A program made the position numbers and the translations under genes. The notes below the pieces were generated by a model, which ran no database searches, was not told where the DNA came from, and worked only from the letters and a program-made list of their open reading frames with translations. Shown piece by piece: positions 1 to 13,800 of a DNA stretch of 64,000 nt (its first letter is position 1; each line of letters starts with the position of its first letter). Origin of the DNA: Enoplolaimus lenunculus (taxonomy: Eukaryota; Nematoda; Enoplea; Enoplida; Thoracostomopsidae); assembly GCA_030248215.1 (NCBI GenBank), contig JASANG010003189.1:56867-120866 (forward strand). The letters run 5' to 3'.

Positions 1-176
1 TACAAGACAAATAAACGTTTAATTCAACGGATAGTTAATACAATACATATCAGTAACGAATGGCGGCGGAGGGCGGATTGAAAAAATAACAGTCCCTAAC
101 CGAATAACGGGGGGACCCTCTGCAGAGGCCAAATAAATATTAGTCTCCCACCCTCTTATTCGGGTCACTACAGTAC
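1..176. mobile_element. Family H element, partial
   Basis: Shares AATAAACGTTTAATTCAACG and the end CTTATTCGGGTCACTACAGT with copies at 50072, 52000, 53836 and 59597. Cut by the window edge. Confidence 0.75.
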
Positions 177-239
177 GTTCAAGTTCAAGGTAAATCTGAG
201 CAGTACCAAAATCTATAAGCACACAGTTTACGCCTAAAG

Positions 240-970
240 CGAATCATGCTAATCATAAGCGCATGGTCGCTAAGCCTAAGCTTGGGCCTAAACCTTAGCC
301 TAAACCTAAACTGTAGGCTTTTCATTAGCCTAAGCCTAAACTTAAGCCTTAACGTTAAGTTAAGCCTAAGTCCTCAGTCTTCAAGAGGTCAAGCCTCTAT
401 GGTCAACTTGGGACAACAAGTATTGCATTTTGACGGCTTAAATTTGAGTCTGACGTTAAATCTTGTACCCTACTCTTAACTGCTGCAGAAAGTTTTTGAA
501 AGTTAATCCGTGTCGTAGCCCAAGTCGTAATTTAGCCCAATTCCGAATTGGGCTAAACCAGAGCGTTACCTATTGGCTAAAAGCGGAATTAAGCACAAAT
601 ACGACTATCAGGTAACCAATTAGAAAACGCATAGATTTATCACCTGACATGATTGCGCTTTGGGTTCACCCACGTCGGAATTCTGCTAGCCGAATTCGGA
701 ATGGGGGCTGAATTACGACTTGGGCTACGACAATCTGTTTGCACCTTTGTGTTTCGTGCTTTTAGGATTCATTAATATTCCTGTGAAATCCATTAGTGGC
801 AAACAAGCAGTTGAAAAATGGTTAGTTCGGGGGTCCACGTTTTTGTGATTTTCTGCTCTTTGAACCTAAGCCTAAGACGTAAACCTAAACCTAAGGCACC
901 CAGTCTCTAAATTACTGAGTGTCCCCTCTCAGTGGACAGGCCTCTATAGCTAACACAGGCCTAAATATTC
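240..970. repeat. Degenerate CCTAAG-rich segments
   Basis: Two blocks of imperfect GCCTAA repeats (240-375 and 865-900) each followed by CTCTCAGTGGACAGGCCTCT-like sequence; they resemble decayed TTAGGC-bearing elements. The part between (500-760) has inverted segments around TAGCCCAATTCCGAATTGGG. No gene seen. Confidence 0.55.
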
Positions 971-1118
971 GTTTTTGCGATATCTAATATTGCTTGTACT
1001 CTTTTTCAGTGTTGTCTGAGAATAACAGTACTGCAAATTATATTTATAGTAAATATTTTTATGTTAAAATTTAGTATTTTACCGTTCTGAAATCAGATCT
1101 TTTTTCGATTTATCACCA

Positions 1119-1478
1119 CAGCGAATATTCTCAAATGTGTAAACTGACAAATTCGTGCGATTGCTGCAGGTCCATAACCAAGGGGGGCCAGGAGGGGCTC
1201 AGCCCCGCTGGAAAAATTTTGGCACCCTGGAAAATTTTCAACCTTGACTGCAAAGTCACTAAAACCCTTGAATACCCCTCCTGAAAAAATTTAGCCCCCC
1301 CAGCCCGATGAGCTGGCTACGGACCTGGATTGTGGATTGCAATTAGCGCTCAAATAAAGACAAATCAAATGCAAAAAATGTGCTGAATTTCAAACATCCA
1401 CCGCGTTCACCAGTACGACAGTTACCAGCGCTATCACCAACTGCAGATGAGGGCTAAACACATTTGAAAATACGACCC
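1119..1478. mobile_element. Family F element interrupted by a family G repeat
   Basis: Ends ATTCTCAAATGTGTAAACTG and CACATTTGAAAATACGA are family F termini. Positions 1170-1328 hold an inserted segment starting GTCCATAACCAAGGGGGGCC and ending GCTGGCTACGGACC, itself with inverted ends (family G). Confidence 0.75.
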
Positions 1479-1754
1479 CTCGAATGGCATTTCGTATTAT
1501 TTTCAGTTTAAACAGTAAATATGGGGGACATTTTGATTTCAATAAAATTAACCTTTTTTCAATGTCGCAGCAAGCATCACTTCTTGCGCATCCGGTTATC
1601 TCAAAACAGGGTACAACCGGTAGCGATAAATACGTGAGCCGGAGGTCAGCAACCTATAATCATAGTCTCTGATTATGTATATTACACCATCGCAGAGCAG
1701 TGACCACAAAGAGTCACTCAAGATTTCATTTATATACCAGCTTTGCCATTTCAG

Positions 1755-1875
1755 GTACCCGGTGAGCGGTTGTGAGCGTCAGTCGATCAAAGGCGAAATT
1801 GCGTCGGTTCGGATCAAAGCCCGGTTTCAAACGCTTCATATTCTTCCGATGTCCGCGTATTCGGAGCTTATTCAG
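1755..1875 (+). CDS. gap-2: gap-2-like exon a: end of C2 / start of GAP module
   Basis: The acceptor CATTTCAG precedes a phase-2 start that would complete a Trp codon before YPV. It encodes YPVSGCERQ and then [23 protein letters not shown]-like sequence, the conserved linker after C2 in SynGAP proteins. The donor is GTATTT. Confidence 0.88.
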
Positions 1876-4800
1876 GTATTTTTGTCAACATTTTAATTTT
1901 AAATTTTATTTTTAATTATATATAAATATATATAAATATATATACATATACATACATACATACATACATATATATATTTATATATATTTATATATAATCC
2001 TCTTTTAGATTAATTTACTCTATTTATATTGTTTTTATTTTATTTTTAGTATGTGGAGTCAAAATATTTGGATCTTTGTATCAAAATCGAGCCTCATCTC
2101 AGTGCAAAATGCAAGGTTGGTTTCAAGATTTAAATTACAGTTGTTGTTGTTGACTGCAATGAAACTATTGAACATCAGTTGAAACAACCGATGCAGTTGT
2201 GGAGTGAGCAAATTTCAAATTCACCATTCCAGTTCGAGCAGATTTTCAAATTTTAGTCGGCCGATAGCGTAGTTGCTTAATCGGTCCTTACTCTAGAACG
2301 CTTAAAGAAACAGCAGGGAAATTCATAACTGGGGGTGGCTAAGAGTATACGCACCCCCTCCGAGATTTACAAAAACAATTTGGGAATGTCACTTTTACCG
2401 GCTGTAGAATAATGGTTCCGCTATGCTTGACGTCCGGCACCGTCCGACACCCGTACGGTACCGTCCGTCACAGTGCGTCACTCCTACGATGCCGTCCGTC
2501 TCCCTCACGGCGCTGTCCGTCACCGTTCACCATACGGGTGACGGACGGCGCCGTGCGGGTGACCGACGGCGCTGAACTGTGCCGCACATCAACAAAAGTG
2601 CAATCCTAAACTTGCTAAGGTCAAATAGATTTTTGCTCGCTGGCTAATAACTTTCTAGACAGTTATCCCTTTCCATAATGGAACCCAGGCTGCGCCTCAT
2701 GTGGGTTAATGTATTTCCCTTATCTATAGCCACATCAAGCATATGTTAAAACCTTTACGCTCTCGCAATGTCGTTGCAAGTCTCGTCCGATGTAAAACTC
2801 AGGGGCGAAACATTTTTTGTGGTACTGCAATAGAGTAAGCTTAAGCTTTAGACTGTTTGTTAGGTTTAGATGTCAGCTCATTCGTTACGCTTATTGTTAT
2901 AGGCGTAGGAATTGCTGCTGTTACGGCCCTGTTCTATACATTGGCCCAACGATTCTGTGTCTATTCGCTAGGTGTACAACTTTTTGGCCATCGCAAATCA
3001 TTCTTCATATTTTGTATGAAATGTAAAACTTTTGCTCTTAATTTTCAGTCAAAATATGATTTGTGAAATTTTAAAACAGAGGGTACTGTTTTCTGTGTCC
3101 CCTCGTAATCCTTGACAATCTAAATTATTATTGCTGCGATAGCAAAAGTGCAATTGCAGGAAGATATCGCATCGAGCTTAGTTGGAATAGCGCACAGTCG
3201 ACAAAACGCACCTGCAATTTTAGCTGATATTATTGCCGCTGAGTTGCCTGCAATAAATGCATCAAAACGCAAAAATGCAAGCGGAATGCTTATTGATGAA
3301 ACACATACTACTGAGTAAGTTGGAGAATGAGTTAATTAATCAACTCACCCGGAAAGTTAGTTATTTCTGAGTTAATAAAAGTTAACTTTAACTCATTCTG
3401 AGTTGAGCTGAAGTTCAGTTGATTTCGGGACGGTTGAAATCTGAGTGAGTTGAATCAACTTAGAATTATGAGTTCTGATAGTCCTTAATCAGACTAAGTG
3501 ATTCAACTCATTGTGAGTTCAAATCAACTCACTAAAATTTACACTGTATCAAACCATTTTGAACGTGGAGTTTTACAGACTTTGTTAAAATTTTAAAACT
3601 TTAAAATCTTTGCGTGTGTTTTTGAATTTTTTCATAAAATGGACCAACTTGAAAACTCAGTATCGACATATACAAAAATGTTTCTATTAAGGGTTTTGAA
3701 ATAAAATTTCACATATTTTTGTTGACGGTGTCCAAATGGTTTGATGGGTATGTCAAAATTTGTCACACGGTCCTTAGCTGATAGTTGGTTATGGTCCAAA
3801 ATGAACGGCGCCGCGGCATGGAGGAACCTTCTATTGTTGAAGTACACCGCCAAAAATGGTGAGTCAAATTGACTCTCTCCGAAATACGCACAACAGGACT
3901 ACACAAATTGGGTCAAATCTGACTCCGTCAGAGTCAAACTCGACTCACTAAGTCGCACGTTTGACTCTGGTGGAGTCCAATTTGACTCACTTTGTGTAGT
4001 TCCGTAGAGCCTATTTCGGAGAGAGTCAATTTGACTCACAATTTTTTGCAATGTAAGAAAAATTTACATAAGTCGAATAATTGATGAAAAAAATGATAAA
4101 GTCAATACCTTACAATTTATAATTTATAAAAAAATGGTAAGTCCCTACCTTACAATTTCTTAATATTGCATTTGGCTTATCTTCCTTTGTTAAAGTAAGA
4201 AAAATTGCTTACACTTTCTTAAAATTGCATTTGGCTTACCTTCCTTTGTTAAAGTAAGAAAAAGTTACATAAATCGAATAATTTATGAAAAAAATGGTTA
4301 AAGACCCTACCTTACAATTTCTTAAAATTGCATTTCGCTTCTCGATCGCTTCGTTTATTATATGTCGGGTCACAGCGTTTGTGGTTCTCTTCGTTTCTGG
4401 ATCAGTGGTTACGATCCTGCCCATATTTACTCCTACGCTAATTTTTAACTTTAAACGCAACATTCAACTCAAATTCAGAATCGAACCACCGACTCGTTGT
4501 GATCATTCACAATTTCGTGGGAATTCGCTCGCTTCAAAATCAATCGAAGCGTACATGAAACGTGTTGCTGGCGGCGTTTACCTCCACGATACACTGGGCG
4601 AGTTCGTTCGGTCAATTGTCGATGGAGATGATGATTGCGAGGTAGGGATGTCGACGCATGGCTTGGCGCACCGCAGGGCGTCGTACGACAAGTTCAGGCA
4701 GCAAACCTAAATGGCTGCCGGGGCAGGCTTCTGAATAAAAGCTGAACTCCATGTGATAAGAGTTAAAGCTTATTCACACGTGCAAGTTTTTGCAACGAGA

Positions 4801-7800
4801 ACTCACAGCTGCAATTAGCAAGTGCAACATTTTGCATGTTCAACTTGCAGGTGCAGCTTGTAGTTGCAAGTTGTGCTCAAACGCACCGTTAGTAAAACTT
4901 GTAGCTACAAGTTGCAGTTGCAAGTTTTTGCTGCAAAATCTTGCAAATATGAACAGAAACATTAAGGAAAATACGTGAAGTCTGAGAACGTGTGCATACG
5001 AGGGCATTAAGTAAAATATTGTATCGAGACCCTCTTAGTAGACGTTCAGCTACGTTTACATGGACTTGCTCAGCGTCAAATAGAATTACTAATTGCAGTT
5101 TGTTTGCAATTACTTCCAGGTTGATACATTGCAGTTTGTTTGCAATTACTTCCAGGTTGATCCATTGCAGTTTGTTTGCAATTACTTCCAAGTTGATCCA
5201 TTGCAGTTTGTTTGCAATTACTTCCAAGTTGATCCATTGCAGTTTGTTTGCAATTACTTCCAGGTTGATCCAGCAAAACTATCATCCGAATCTGCCAATT
5301 CAACCAATCACACAACGCTGGATCGTAACCGCAAAACGCTAATGTTCTACGTTGAAATTGCGTGGAGTAAAATATTAAATTCAGTGCAATATTTCCCTCA
5401 GTAAGCGTTTGCTTTTATTCTACTAAAGCTGGAACGTCCATCATACGTAATTTACGTATTATTTCGGCTAATTTTTGAGCTCATAATTTCTCGTGATCAA
5501 ATGACATAATGACCTAATCCGCAGTAACTTCAGTAAAACATTCGTGTCGTATGTTGTTGTTGACTAACAACGTGCATTTTTCAAAACGTAAATCGTAACA
5601 ATTGTTTAATTTTCCCTTTAATTATTGCAGTTTTAAAATTGCAATTAAAAATTTTTGATATTATAAAATGGTGTAAAATTTTAGAATAAAATTTTTTTCG
5701 TACTCTGGAATTGAATTTAAGACTTGTAATGTAATTTAAAGTCAGTTTGCAAACTGATTAATTTTTTTCTTAGTTTTCAAACTGTTATTATGTTACTGCA
5801 ATGCATTCCTGGTTACGCAAACAAACAGAATTCAATTAGCCGGAATTGAATATTGGTTAAAATTTTATTTTCAAACTGAATTCCGTTTTCCACCACTATG
5901 TCACTCCTTATTGTGGACCCTGCATAAGGTGGTTTGGCAAACTATATATTCATAATCGTCAGAGAAAAAGTCAAAAGTTATAGATTCTGGCATATAGGTT
6001 CGTTTCAGATTAGTCTTTTGGCAAGGCTCATATTCTCAAATGTGTATAGAAATTGGTACAGGAGTACAGAAAATCATATGCGAAAAATAAGTTGAATTTA
6101 AAGCAATAGCAATTACTGGTTCGAAAGTTACAAAACACATCACCAACTGGGGATAGGTGCTATACACAAATGAGAATACTGGTCCAAATTCAAACTGATG
6201 AAGTCCAAACGTTTGCACGCCGCATCTTGCAGTTGCAATATTAGCCCGTATTCTCAAATGTGTGTAGCACCTATCACCAGTTGGTGATAAAACTCACGAA
6301 CCAGTGAACGCAGAGGCTGAAAATTCACCACATTTGTCACACATGATTTGCTCGACTGCAGAGCTAATTTTGAGTTCAACAACGGCAAATAATTAGTGAG
6401 TTTGAAAACCTATTACTAACTGATGATAGTTGCTATACACATTTGAGAATATTGGCCGTTGACTTAAGAACGGTCAGTGAAATATTTTAAACACTCGTTT
6501 CTTCCCATTTTCAGTGATCTTCGCTGTGTCTTCGCTGAACTTCGGACTCGCATCATCGACTGTGGACATTCGGATGCCGTTGTTTGTAATTTGTTGTCGT
6601 CAAGTTTATTTCTACGATTTTTATGTCCAGCAATTTTGTCGCCTAATTTATTCGGATTAATGTCAGGTTAGTTTCTGTGGCAATTAAAAGGTTTTAGATA
6701 TTTTCGTATGTATCTTCATTTTAAAATTATCGGCCATGTAAAGATCAGTGGCGGAACGTTTTTCTGTGAGACTAAAATAGAGTAAACTTAAGGTTAAGAC
6801 TAATTTTTTTTGCATGGCTTAGGCTTAGGCATATGTTCGTTGTTACACTTAGGTTTAGGCTTAGACTTGGGCTTAGGAATATGCTCATTCTTACGCTTAG
6901 ATTCAGGCTTAGGCTCATGCTTAACAATATGCTTATAATACTGTTCCACCCCACTTGTTTACATTGGGTAAAATTGCCAATCAAAGGGTATCACGACAAT
7001 TTGCCGCCCGACAATTCATCGCCCGACAACTTGTAATCTGAAATTTCATCGCTCGACAATTTGTCGCCCATCATTATGTGTAGCTTAGGATTACAATTAG
7101 GATTATGCTTAGATTTATTCATAGGCGATAGGACACTGCTAGCCAGTTCACCTTGCTAGAGGGAGCTAAAATTTTTCCAGGTGGAGTATACAAGGGTTTT
7201 CGTTGACTTACAAGCAAGGTTAAAAATATTCTAGCGGGGAGGGCAAAAATTTTCCAGACAGCCAAAGTCTCTTAGTTTGTATGCCTACCATTCTTCCTGT
7301 CTTCCTATCTTCCAGTGGGCAGGACTCAATCGTGGACCATGGACGCATTATTAACAGGTTAATTAAATGTTTTATTAATATTTTAGAATATCCGTCAGAC
7401 CGTCCAGCTCGAACATTAACTTTAGTTGCAAAAACACTGCAAACATTGGCTAATTTTTCACAATTTGGCGTTGCTGGAAAAGAAAATTATATGACGTTTA
7501 TGAACGCGTTTGTTCACCGCGAATGGCGAAATATGCGTGCACTGTTGGATGCAGTTTCGGTAAATTATTTGTTTTTGATATTAGATTTTGAGTAAAATCG
7601 GGACCGTAGCCAAGGGGGGGCACAGCCCCCCTGGAGATATTTTGGCCCCCCTTAGAAAATTCTCAGTCTTCTTTGCAAGACATTAAAAACCCTTGAATGC
7701 CCCCTCCTTAAAAAGCCGACCGTGACCATAGTAATCCGAATAGGCTTAGGCTAAGCTTTAAAAAACCGACCAATGGCATTCTGTCCGAGTGACCGGTTTG

Positions 7801-10800
7801 TTTGTGATTGGTTGACTTTACAGTTTAAATTGCATTTATATTTTTCAGCTTCCATCGCCCAACGACGATTGGATATCAATTCCTGACAACTGTCACGTTG
7901 ATTTATGCAAAGAATTATGCTCACTTCATCTACATTTGGTTGATGCTATATCGAGTTTATCTCAGGTAAGCTATACTTCAATAATAGGCCCTAGTAAAAC
8001 ATATTGAGGACCGCAGCTTTGGGACGTGGTCCGGCCAGGATCGTCTCACATCCGCACCTAGGAATCGCCCGTAGGATTTGAAAATTGACGTGAGGACAGT
8101 GTAAGCGTTTGTTGGTGACCGAACTGTATTTTGCTATTTAAGAAATTACGGTATTTCGTTGTGTAAAATGAAGTCGATTATACAAATATTGCAGCCACAT
8201 TTTCAAAATTCACCCTTTCTTTTAGGAAACTCAATCAAGTTTCACTGAAATCTCGTCAATTCTCGCTCACATATCATCCGCTCTCCGCTCTGACGGTACC
8301 TTAAACGAAGACCCGTCCCAAACCGCAGAATTTGCCGACCTTCTACCCCAACGGTCGCCTTGCACCCCAGCGAAACTCGACAAACTGTCTGTGGACTCAG
8401 CCGTAGTCAACTCTTTAGTTGAATCCAGCTCAACTCAATCTCAATTATCGTCGCCGTCTTCAAGTCGAACGCTTGTAATGTCTGCATCTGTCACAGATGA
8501 AACGCCTTTTACGTCATCCATGGACCCCCGGGATTCTCTTTCTCGCCATCCTGGTCATCATGGACGCCAACAAGTCGACAAAATGTGTCAAATTAGTCAA
8601 AACACCACGGCACTGGATCGGAATTGGTCTGACGACCAAAATACAGTCGGCATTAAAGTGGACAAAAGTGACTTGAGTACATCCGTTTGTTCAACTGTCC
8701 AGCCATCCGATGGAAACTACGAGCGCATACCGCTAACAAAGGGACGCCGGTCAAAACCTGCTGAAAATTTGAATACAGACGATGATTATGTACTGTATAC
8801 AGCGTTGGTGTGCGATGAACCGGACGTAACATTCACACGGATACCTCGAAAAACACAAAACAATAATTTGAACGGATTCAAAGGACAATTAGATTCTGTT
8901 CAGGGCAGTGGAAATGGACACAGTCCAGACAAAATCATCACTGCCAGTGCTGATCAGGGCTCAAGGATGACTGAATTAGTTCCGGGTTCGGGGCATAATC
9001 CCATCGGATGCGAACCAGACTCACATAATCGTCGCTGTAAGTCATCCTTATCTGACTATTATCCGATGAACAGGATTGGACCAATCAGTTGTCGACTGCC
9101 GAACCGAAAAGGCTCAAAAAGTGATTGCGGAGTGGCGACTGAAACATCGCTTCATCATCAACAACAACTGCTGCAACACCATATGTGCAATAGTTGCCAG
9201 TCCACGTCATTTATCGCTCAAGCTGATTGCGTCAATACTCGAAACGATAAAAGCAACACTCAAAGCGGTGACGTCATCGTTCCAAACGATGACATCATCA
9301 CTGGTGACTCAGAATCGTCACGAGTTTCGACCGCCAAATGCCCAGCGCAACCGACCAGACGTCGATGCAGGCGGCGTCAGAGCAGTCGGAATTCGTCCGG
9401 ATCGACGTCTGAATCAAGCTCGGGTGGATATCATTCGATGGATCGTCATCGACGACAGTCGAATGGAACTCTCCTTGTTGGGCAAATCTTTCATCGCCAG
9501 CTGAAATCAAACGGCGAAGCGTTCAACAATTTGTCTGAATGGTCAACTGGAGTTGAATCGGCAAATAACAGCAGCAACAGCGATACGAGTTCACCGGTTG
9601 CTCAGGTTGCAACTCATATTGCTGCTGCTACTGTTTGTAGCCCAACATCGATTGATGTCACTGCTACAACTGTTACCAGTGAGCACCGTGAATCTGAAGA
9701 TGTTGTGCTGATTCAGACCAGCGTTGAACCGACCAGTCAACCGCCATCTGCCTTGTGGGGCCCGAACGATTTGCCTGAAAGCAGGCTGGAGTCAACCGTT
9801 CCCCTTGAAAGCGGCTCAATTACCTCAGTTGCTGCCTCGTTGAGCTCACGCCCCGTTAAAGCGATCGCTAATCCGTTGTACAGCCTACAACGAGTTGCGC
9901 TCTTACGCAAATCAGTGTCGCAGTCTGAATTCGCTGAATTGAACAACGCTGTCGCAAAACCGGATCCTAACCTATCGTCCACATTTGCAAAACATATTGT
10001 TGACAAGCGTTATATAGAAACTGACTATTTAAACGGTGCACCTTGCTGTTCAAGTAACCATTGTGTTCATACCGATCAAGTGAACGGCTACCATGACTTC
10101 GAGACTTGTTCTGGTGCCGAACACAGTCCATATCGCCGGGTAATTGATCCAGGCGGCGACCGGTATTCTTCGAAATCGGTTGGTCCTTCTGTAGGAGGTA
10201 GAATCCGCGAGATTGCAGGCTCTGAGAACGATTATTCGTGCTATGGCCGAAGTATAAGTCGTGGATCGCCAAATTTATCAGGACACAGGCCTCGGCCGCT
10301 TCCAAGGACGAACCCTCGATGCTATTTTGGTGGCAGTCACAGTTTAGCGCGAGGGTTGCGTGTCGATAATATTGAGGCACAGTATGAAATGCGTAACTCT
10401 CGTTCATTTTTGGGTGACACCGATGTGACCCCAACGACGTCACGCAGCAGCCAAATTTATTCTGATGTAACCAATTATTCTCGGTTTCCAAGACGAGATT
10501 ACGGTAGCTCCCAGAATTCATCTCGTACCCGGCCAAACCATCGACCTGGCAGCCAAAGCTCAACGTCATCGCCTCAAATGACGTCATTGAATTTTTCGAA
10601 ATCGGCACCAGCTCAACAGTTAGCAATACCGTCAACTGCGCTTGCAATTTCGAACAAAGCATTCAAAACTGTTCAAACAGTTTCCAATGCTAAACACTTG
10701 CCTAAACCAGGCGTTTCTGGAAAACCAACATCAATGACGTCATCAAAAAAGTTACGTGGATGCTTTCCATATGTCCGACGAACGTTAACCGATAGTTCAA

Positions 10801-13800
10801 TAACACCCGGTTCCGTATGCGGTGACGTCATTAGCGGTATTAGCGTCAAAGATGCTAAAAACACTGGTGACGTCACCGTCTCTAATACGTGTGATGACGT
10901 CATTACATCAACTACACAGGATGACGCCATCACATCAAATGATCGTAACGAAGTCATGGGCAGTGCAAATGACGTCAGCCGACGCCAGCGATATTTCGGA
11001 CTACTCGGAACGTCAAACTATGGCGTCACCAATGCCGCATATAATTCTGTTGAACAACTGCAAAGGTCGATGACGCCAGATAGTCGAGTAAGTAATATTT
11101 GCTACGGTGCTTTTTACGATAGTCACAAATGCAGGTTCCGGTGGGGTGCAGTCATTGGTTGTCCCTGACCCCCCGTTTCGTCTTTATGGCAAAAACTAAT
11201 TTTGTCAAATATGAAATTGAAAAATACTCCGAGTCAGACGGAATTAAATGCATGTGTGAAAGTATTGCTTTATGCAAATATTTGCCATCAATAACACCAA
11301 CAGTTAGGTATCTGCCGTTGAATTTTTTGTACCCGTGCATGTCTGTTTAGTGTCTTCCGTGAACTCTATCTGTGACCCCATAAATTTGTACCTTGATCGA
11401 CCAACCATCGCTGTCAACACAGTGTCACTGAGACTCTGGCCGATGCCCATCCCTGCTGCCAATATGACGTTTGCAATTATTATTCGATTCAGAATAGGCC
11501 ATGATTATGTCAAACTATCAGTGGCTCTATATGCCAATGCGTTAGATTTCAGTCTCGGGTAATGTGAAAATTGTAGTCTCAAGCCACGATATTCTGTGGG
11601 ACTTGCATGGAGTAAGCTTAAGGATTACATGTATTTTTTGATTAAGCTTAGGCTTTGGAATATGCTTATACTACTGTTACGGCCCTGTTTCATACATTGG
11701 TCGGTAGAAAGTATTCTCGCGCACAGGGATGGGCGGCCGCGGTTAAAACACGATACCGGGACCGAGATCTGACTACCCAGACCGGCCATAAAAAGTCTCG
11801 GTCTCGGTGAATTTTTGGTATTAAACGCCGAAAAAAATTAAAATTTTCAAAATAAATTATTTGTAACAGGTTTTTTCGTAGACTTTTGTGTTTTTTCAGA
11901 ATATTTGCTCCTAATTTATTGCGTAACAATGAAAATTCATAGATTCACAGCAAAATTTATTCATCAGACAGCACTTTACTTGAACTATACAGCGATACGT
12001 TTGCTGAATCCTAGACTTCTGGTCACGGCTCCAAACCACCGAGAATCAAAAAACTGGGATCGAGGCCGAAACCGAGACTGGGACTGGGACCGTGACCGGA
12101 TCTCTCATCCTTCCTCGTGGACCCGAAAAATCATCCAATCCCCATCCAGGCCTGCAGCCAGCTCACCTTGCTAGGGGGGCTAAAATTTTTCAGCATGGGC
12201 ATTGAACGGCTTTAATGACTTGCAAGCAAAGATGTCAATTTTCTTGGGGGGACAAAATGTTTCCAGGGGGGACTCATCCTCCCCCTTGCCCCCCTTGGCA
12301 ACGGGCCCGTCCACGGCTGATTTTGAATTGTTGACTCAAACAGTATTAGAAAATTCTTGATCCGCCGCTGACAATCAGACGCACATAAAAGGGGCGAATC
12401 AGAATTATATTTTGAAAAGACATATAACCTCATGTAAAAGTTACACAGGCCGACGGTAGCCACCAAGGGTGGTTATATTTGGATCGCTATTCTAAAACAA
12501 GTTCATCATCAATGTTCCGTATATCTGCAAAACTTTCAAGACCTGCAACATCCCAATCAACTTTCCCTTGTAAGCTTGGCACCCAACTTTCCCTTGTAAG
12601 CTTAGTACATTTACAGTTGAAACAGAAATCAATTGAATTTTAAATTTCAGTATCAACACGAACTGAACACAATGAAACGGCAACTTGAAGCGACTCAAAT
12701 CCGACTCCGAGCCGCGGAAATGCGAGAAAAACAGTGGAAGCAAAAGTGAGTTTTGTCATGAGTCAAGAGCCCACTCTCGTGATGGCTTTTATTAATTCAA
12801 GACGCAGGTCCACTGTGGGACAGAAATCGTAGTTTACATAGAGACTGGGAGCGTTAGAATTTGACTTAGGGTGGCGCTTTACTTTTTAGAATTTTTTAAT
12901 ATCTTCACCGTCACCGTGCGGTATCGTACACGACTTACTCGTGTACGATACCGTACAGTGACGGACGGCAACGGGGGTCCTGCGCCATCAGTATAGCGCC
13001 ACTCTTATGGTTACACTGACAGTCAAGCATATACTGAGGCTTAACCTTAAGCCCTATTCACACGTGTAAGTTTTTGCTACGAGAACTTGCACCTGCAAAT
13101 TGTACTTGCAAGTTATGTCCAAAATCGCGTTCAAAGAACTTGCAGCTGCAAATAATTTATTAAAAAACATAGTTCGGAATTTAGTTCACATGTGTAAATA
13201 AACGTGCAAGTTTGCAGCCGCTTACTCATTGCTGATGAAAAAATGCAAGTTCTGCGTGCAATTTGCAGCTGCAAGTTCTCGCAGCAAAAACTTGCACGTG
13301 TGACTAGGGCTTTAATATGCAGGTCCTTATAATTAACAGAAGTCCATATAATAAACAAAACCATCATTGAACGTCCAATGTTGAAATGTGTTAAGGAATG
13401 TGTAAGCTGTGACACCAAAATATATTAGGTTCTCGACATTTTGGGTTTCAGGATTATGCGAGAACTATTAACAAAATTCCGGGATTAAAAACGGACCTGC
13501 GATGAGGCAGGTGTAAAATTAAAGGTTGTATGCAAATGAGACCAATGTAAGGCACAGGAACGGAACAGTATTATAAGCACTTTAAGAAGCCTAACCCTAA
13601 GTCTACGCCCAAGCGTAAGAATGAACATATTCTGAAGCCTAAGCCTAAACCAGGCAAAAAAAATTAGTCTAATCCTTAAGCTTACTCTATTGCAGTCCCA
13701 CAGAAAAACGTTCCGTCCCTGATCTTTACATGGGCGGCAAATGACGTTGTGCCTGAGTATTTTGTATTCGTTGGAGTATCACTTTCCGCATGCCAATAAC

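Noticed and set aside
1484-1640. Possible C2-domain exon of the RasGAP gene (peptide YGGHFDFNKI resembles the FWGEHFDFN strand).
   Set aside because: The acceptor TTTTCAG at 1506 is good, but no donor downstream gives a phase that joins the exon at 1755, and the rest of the peptide does not look like C2.
8391-11168. A 925-residue open frame beginning at 8391 as a separate gene.
   Set aside because: It is part of the RasGAP exon 8226-11087; the frame opens before 8391 and the tail after 11087 is intron.
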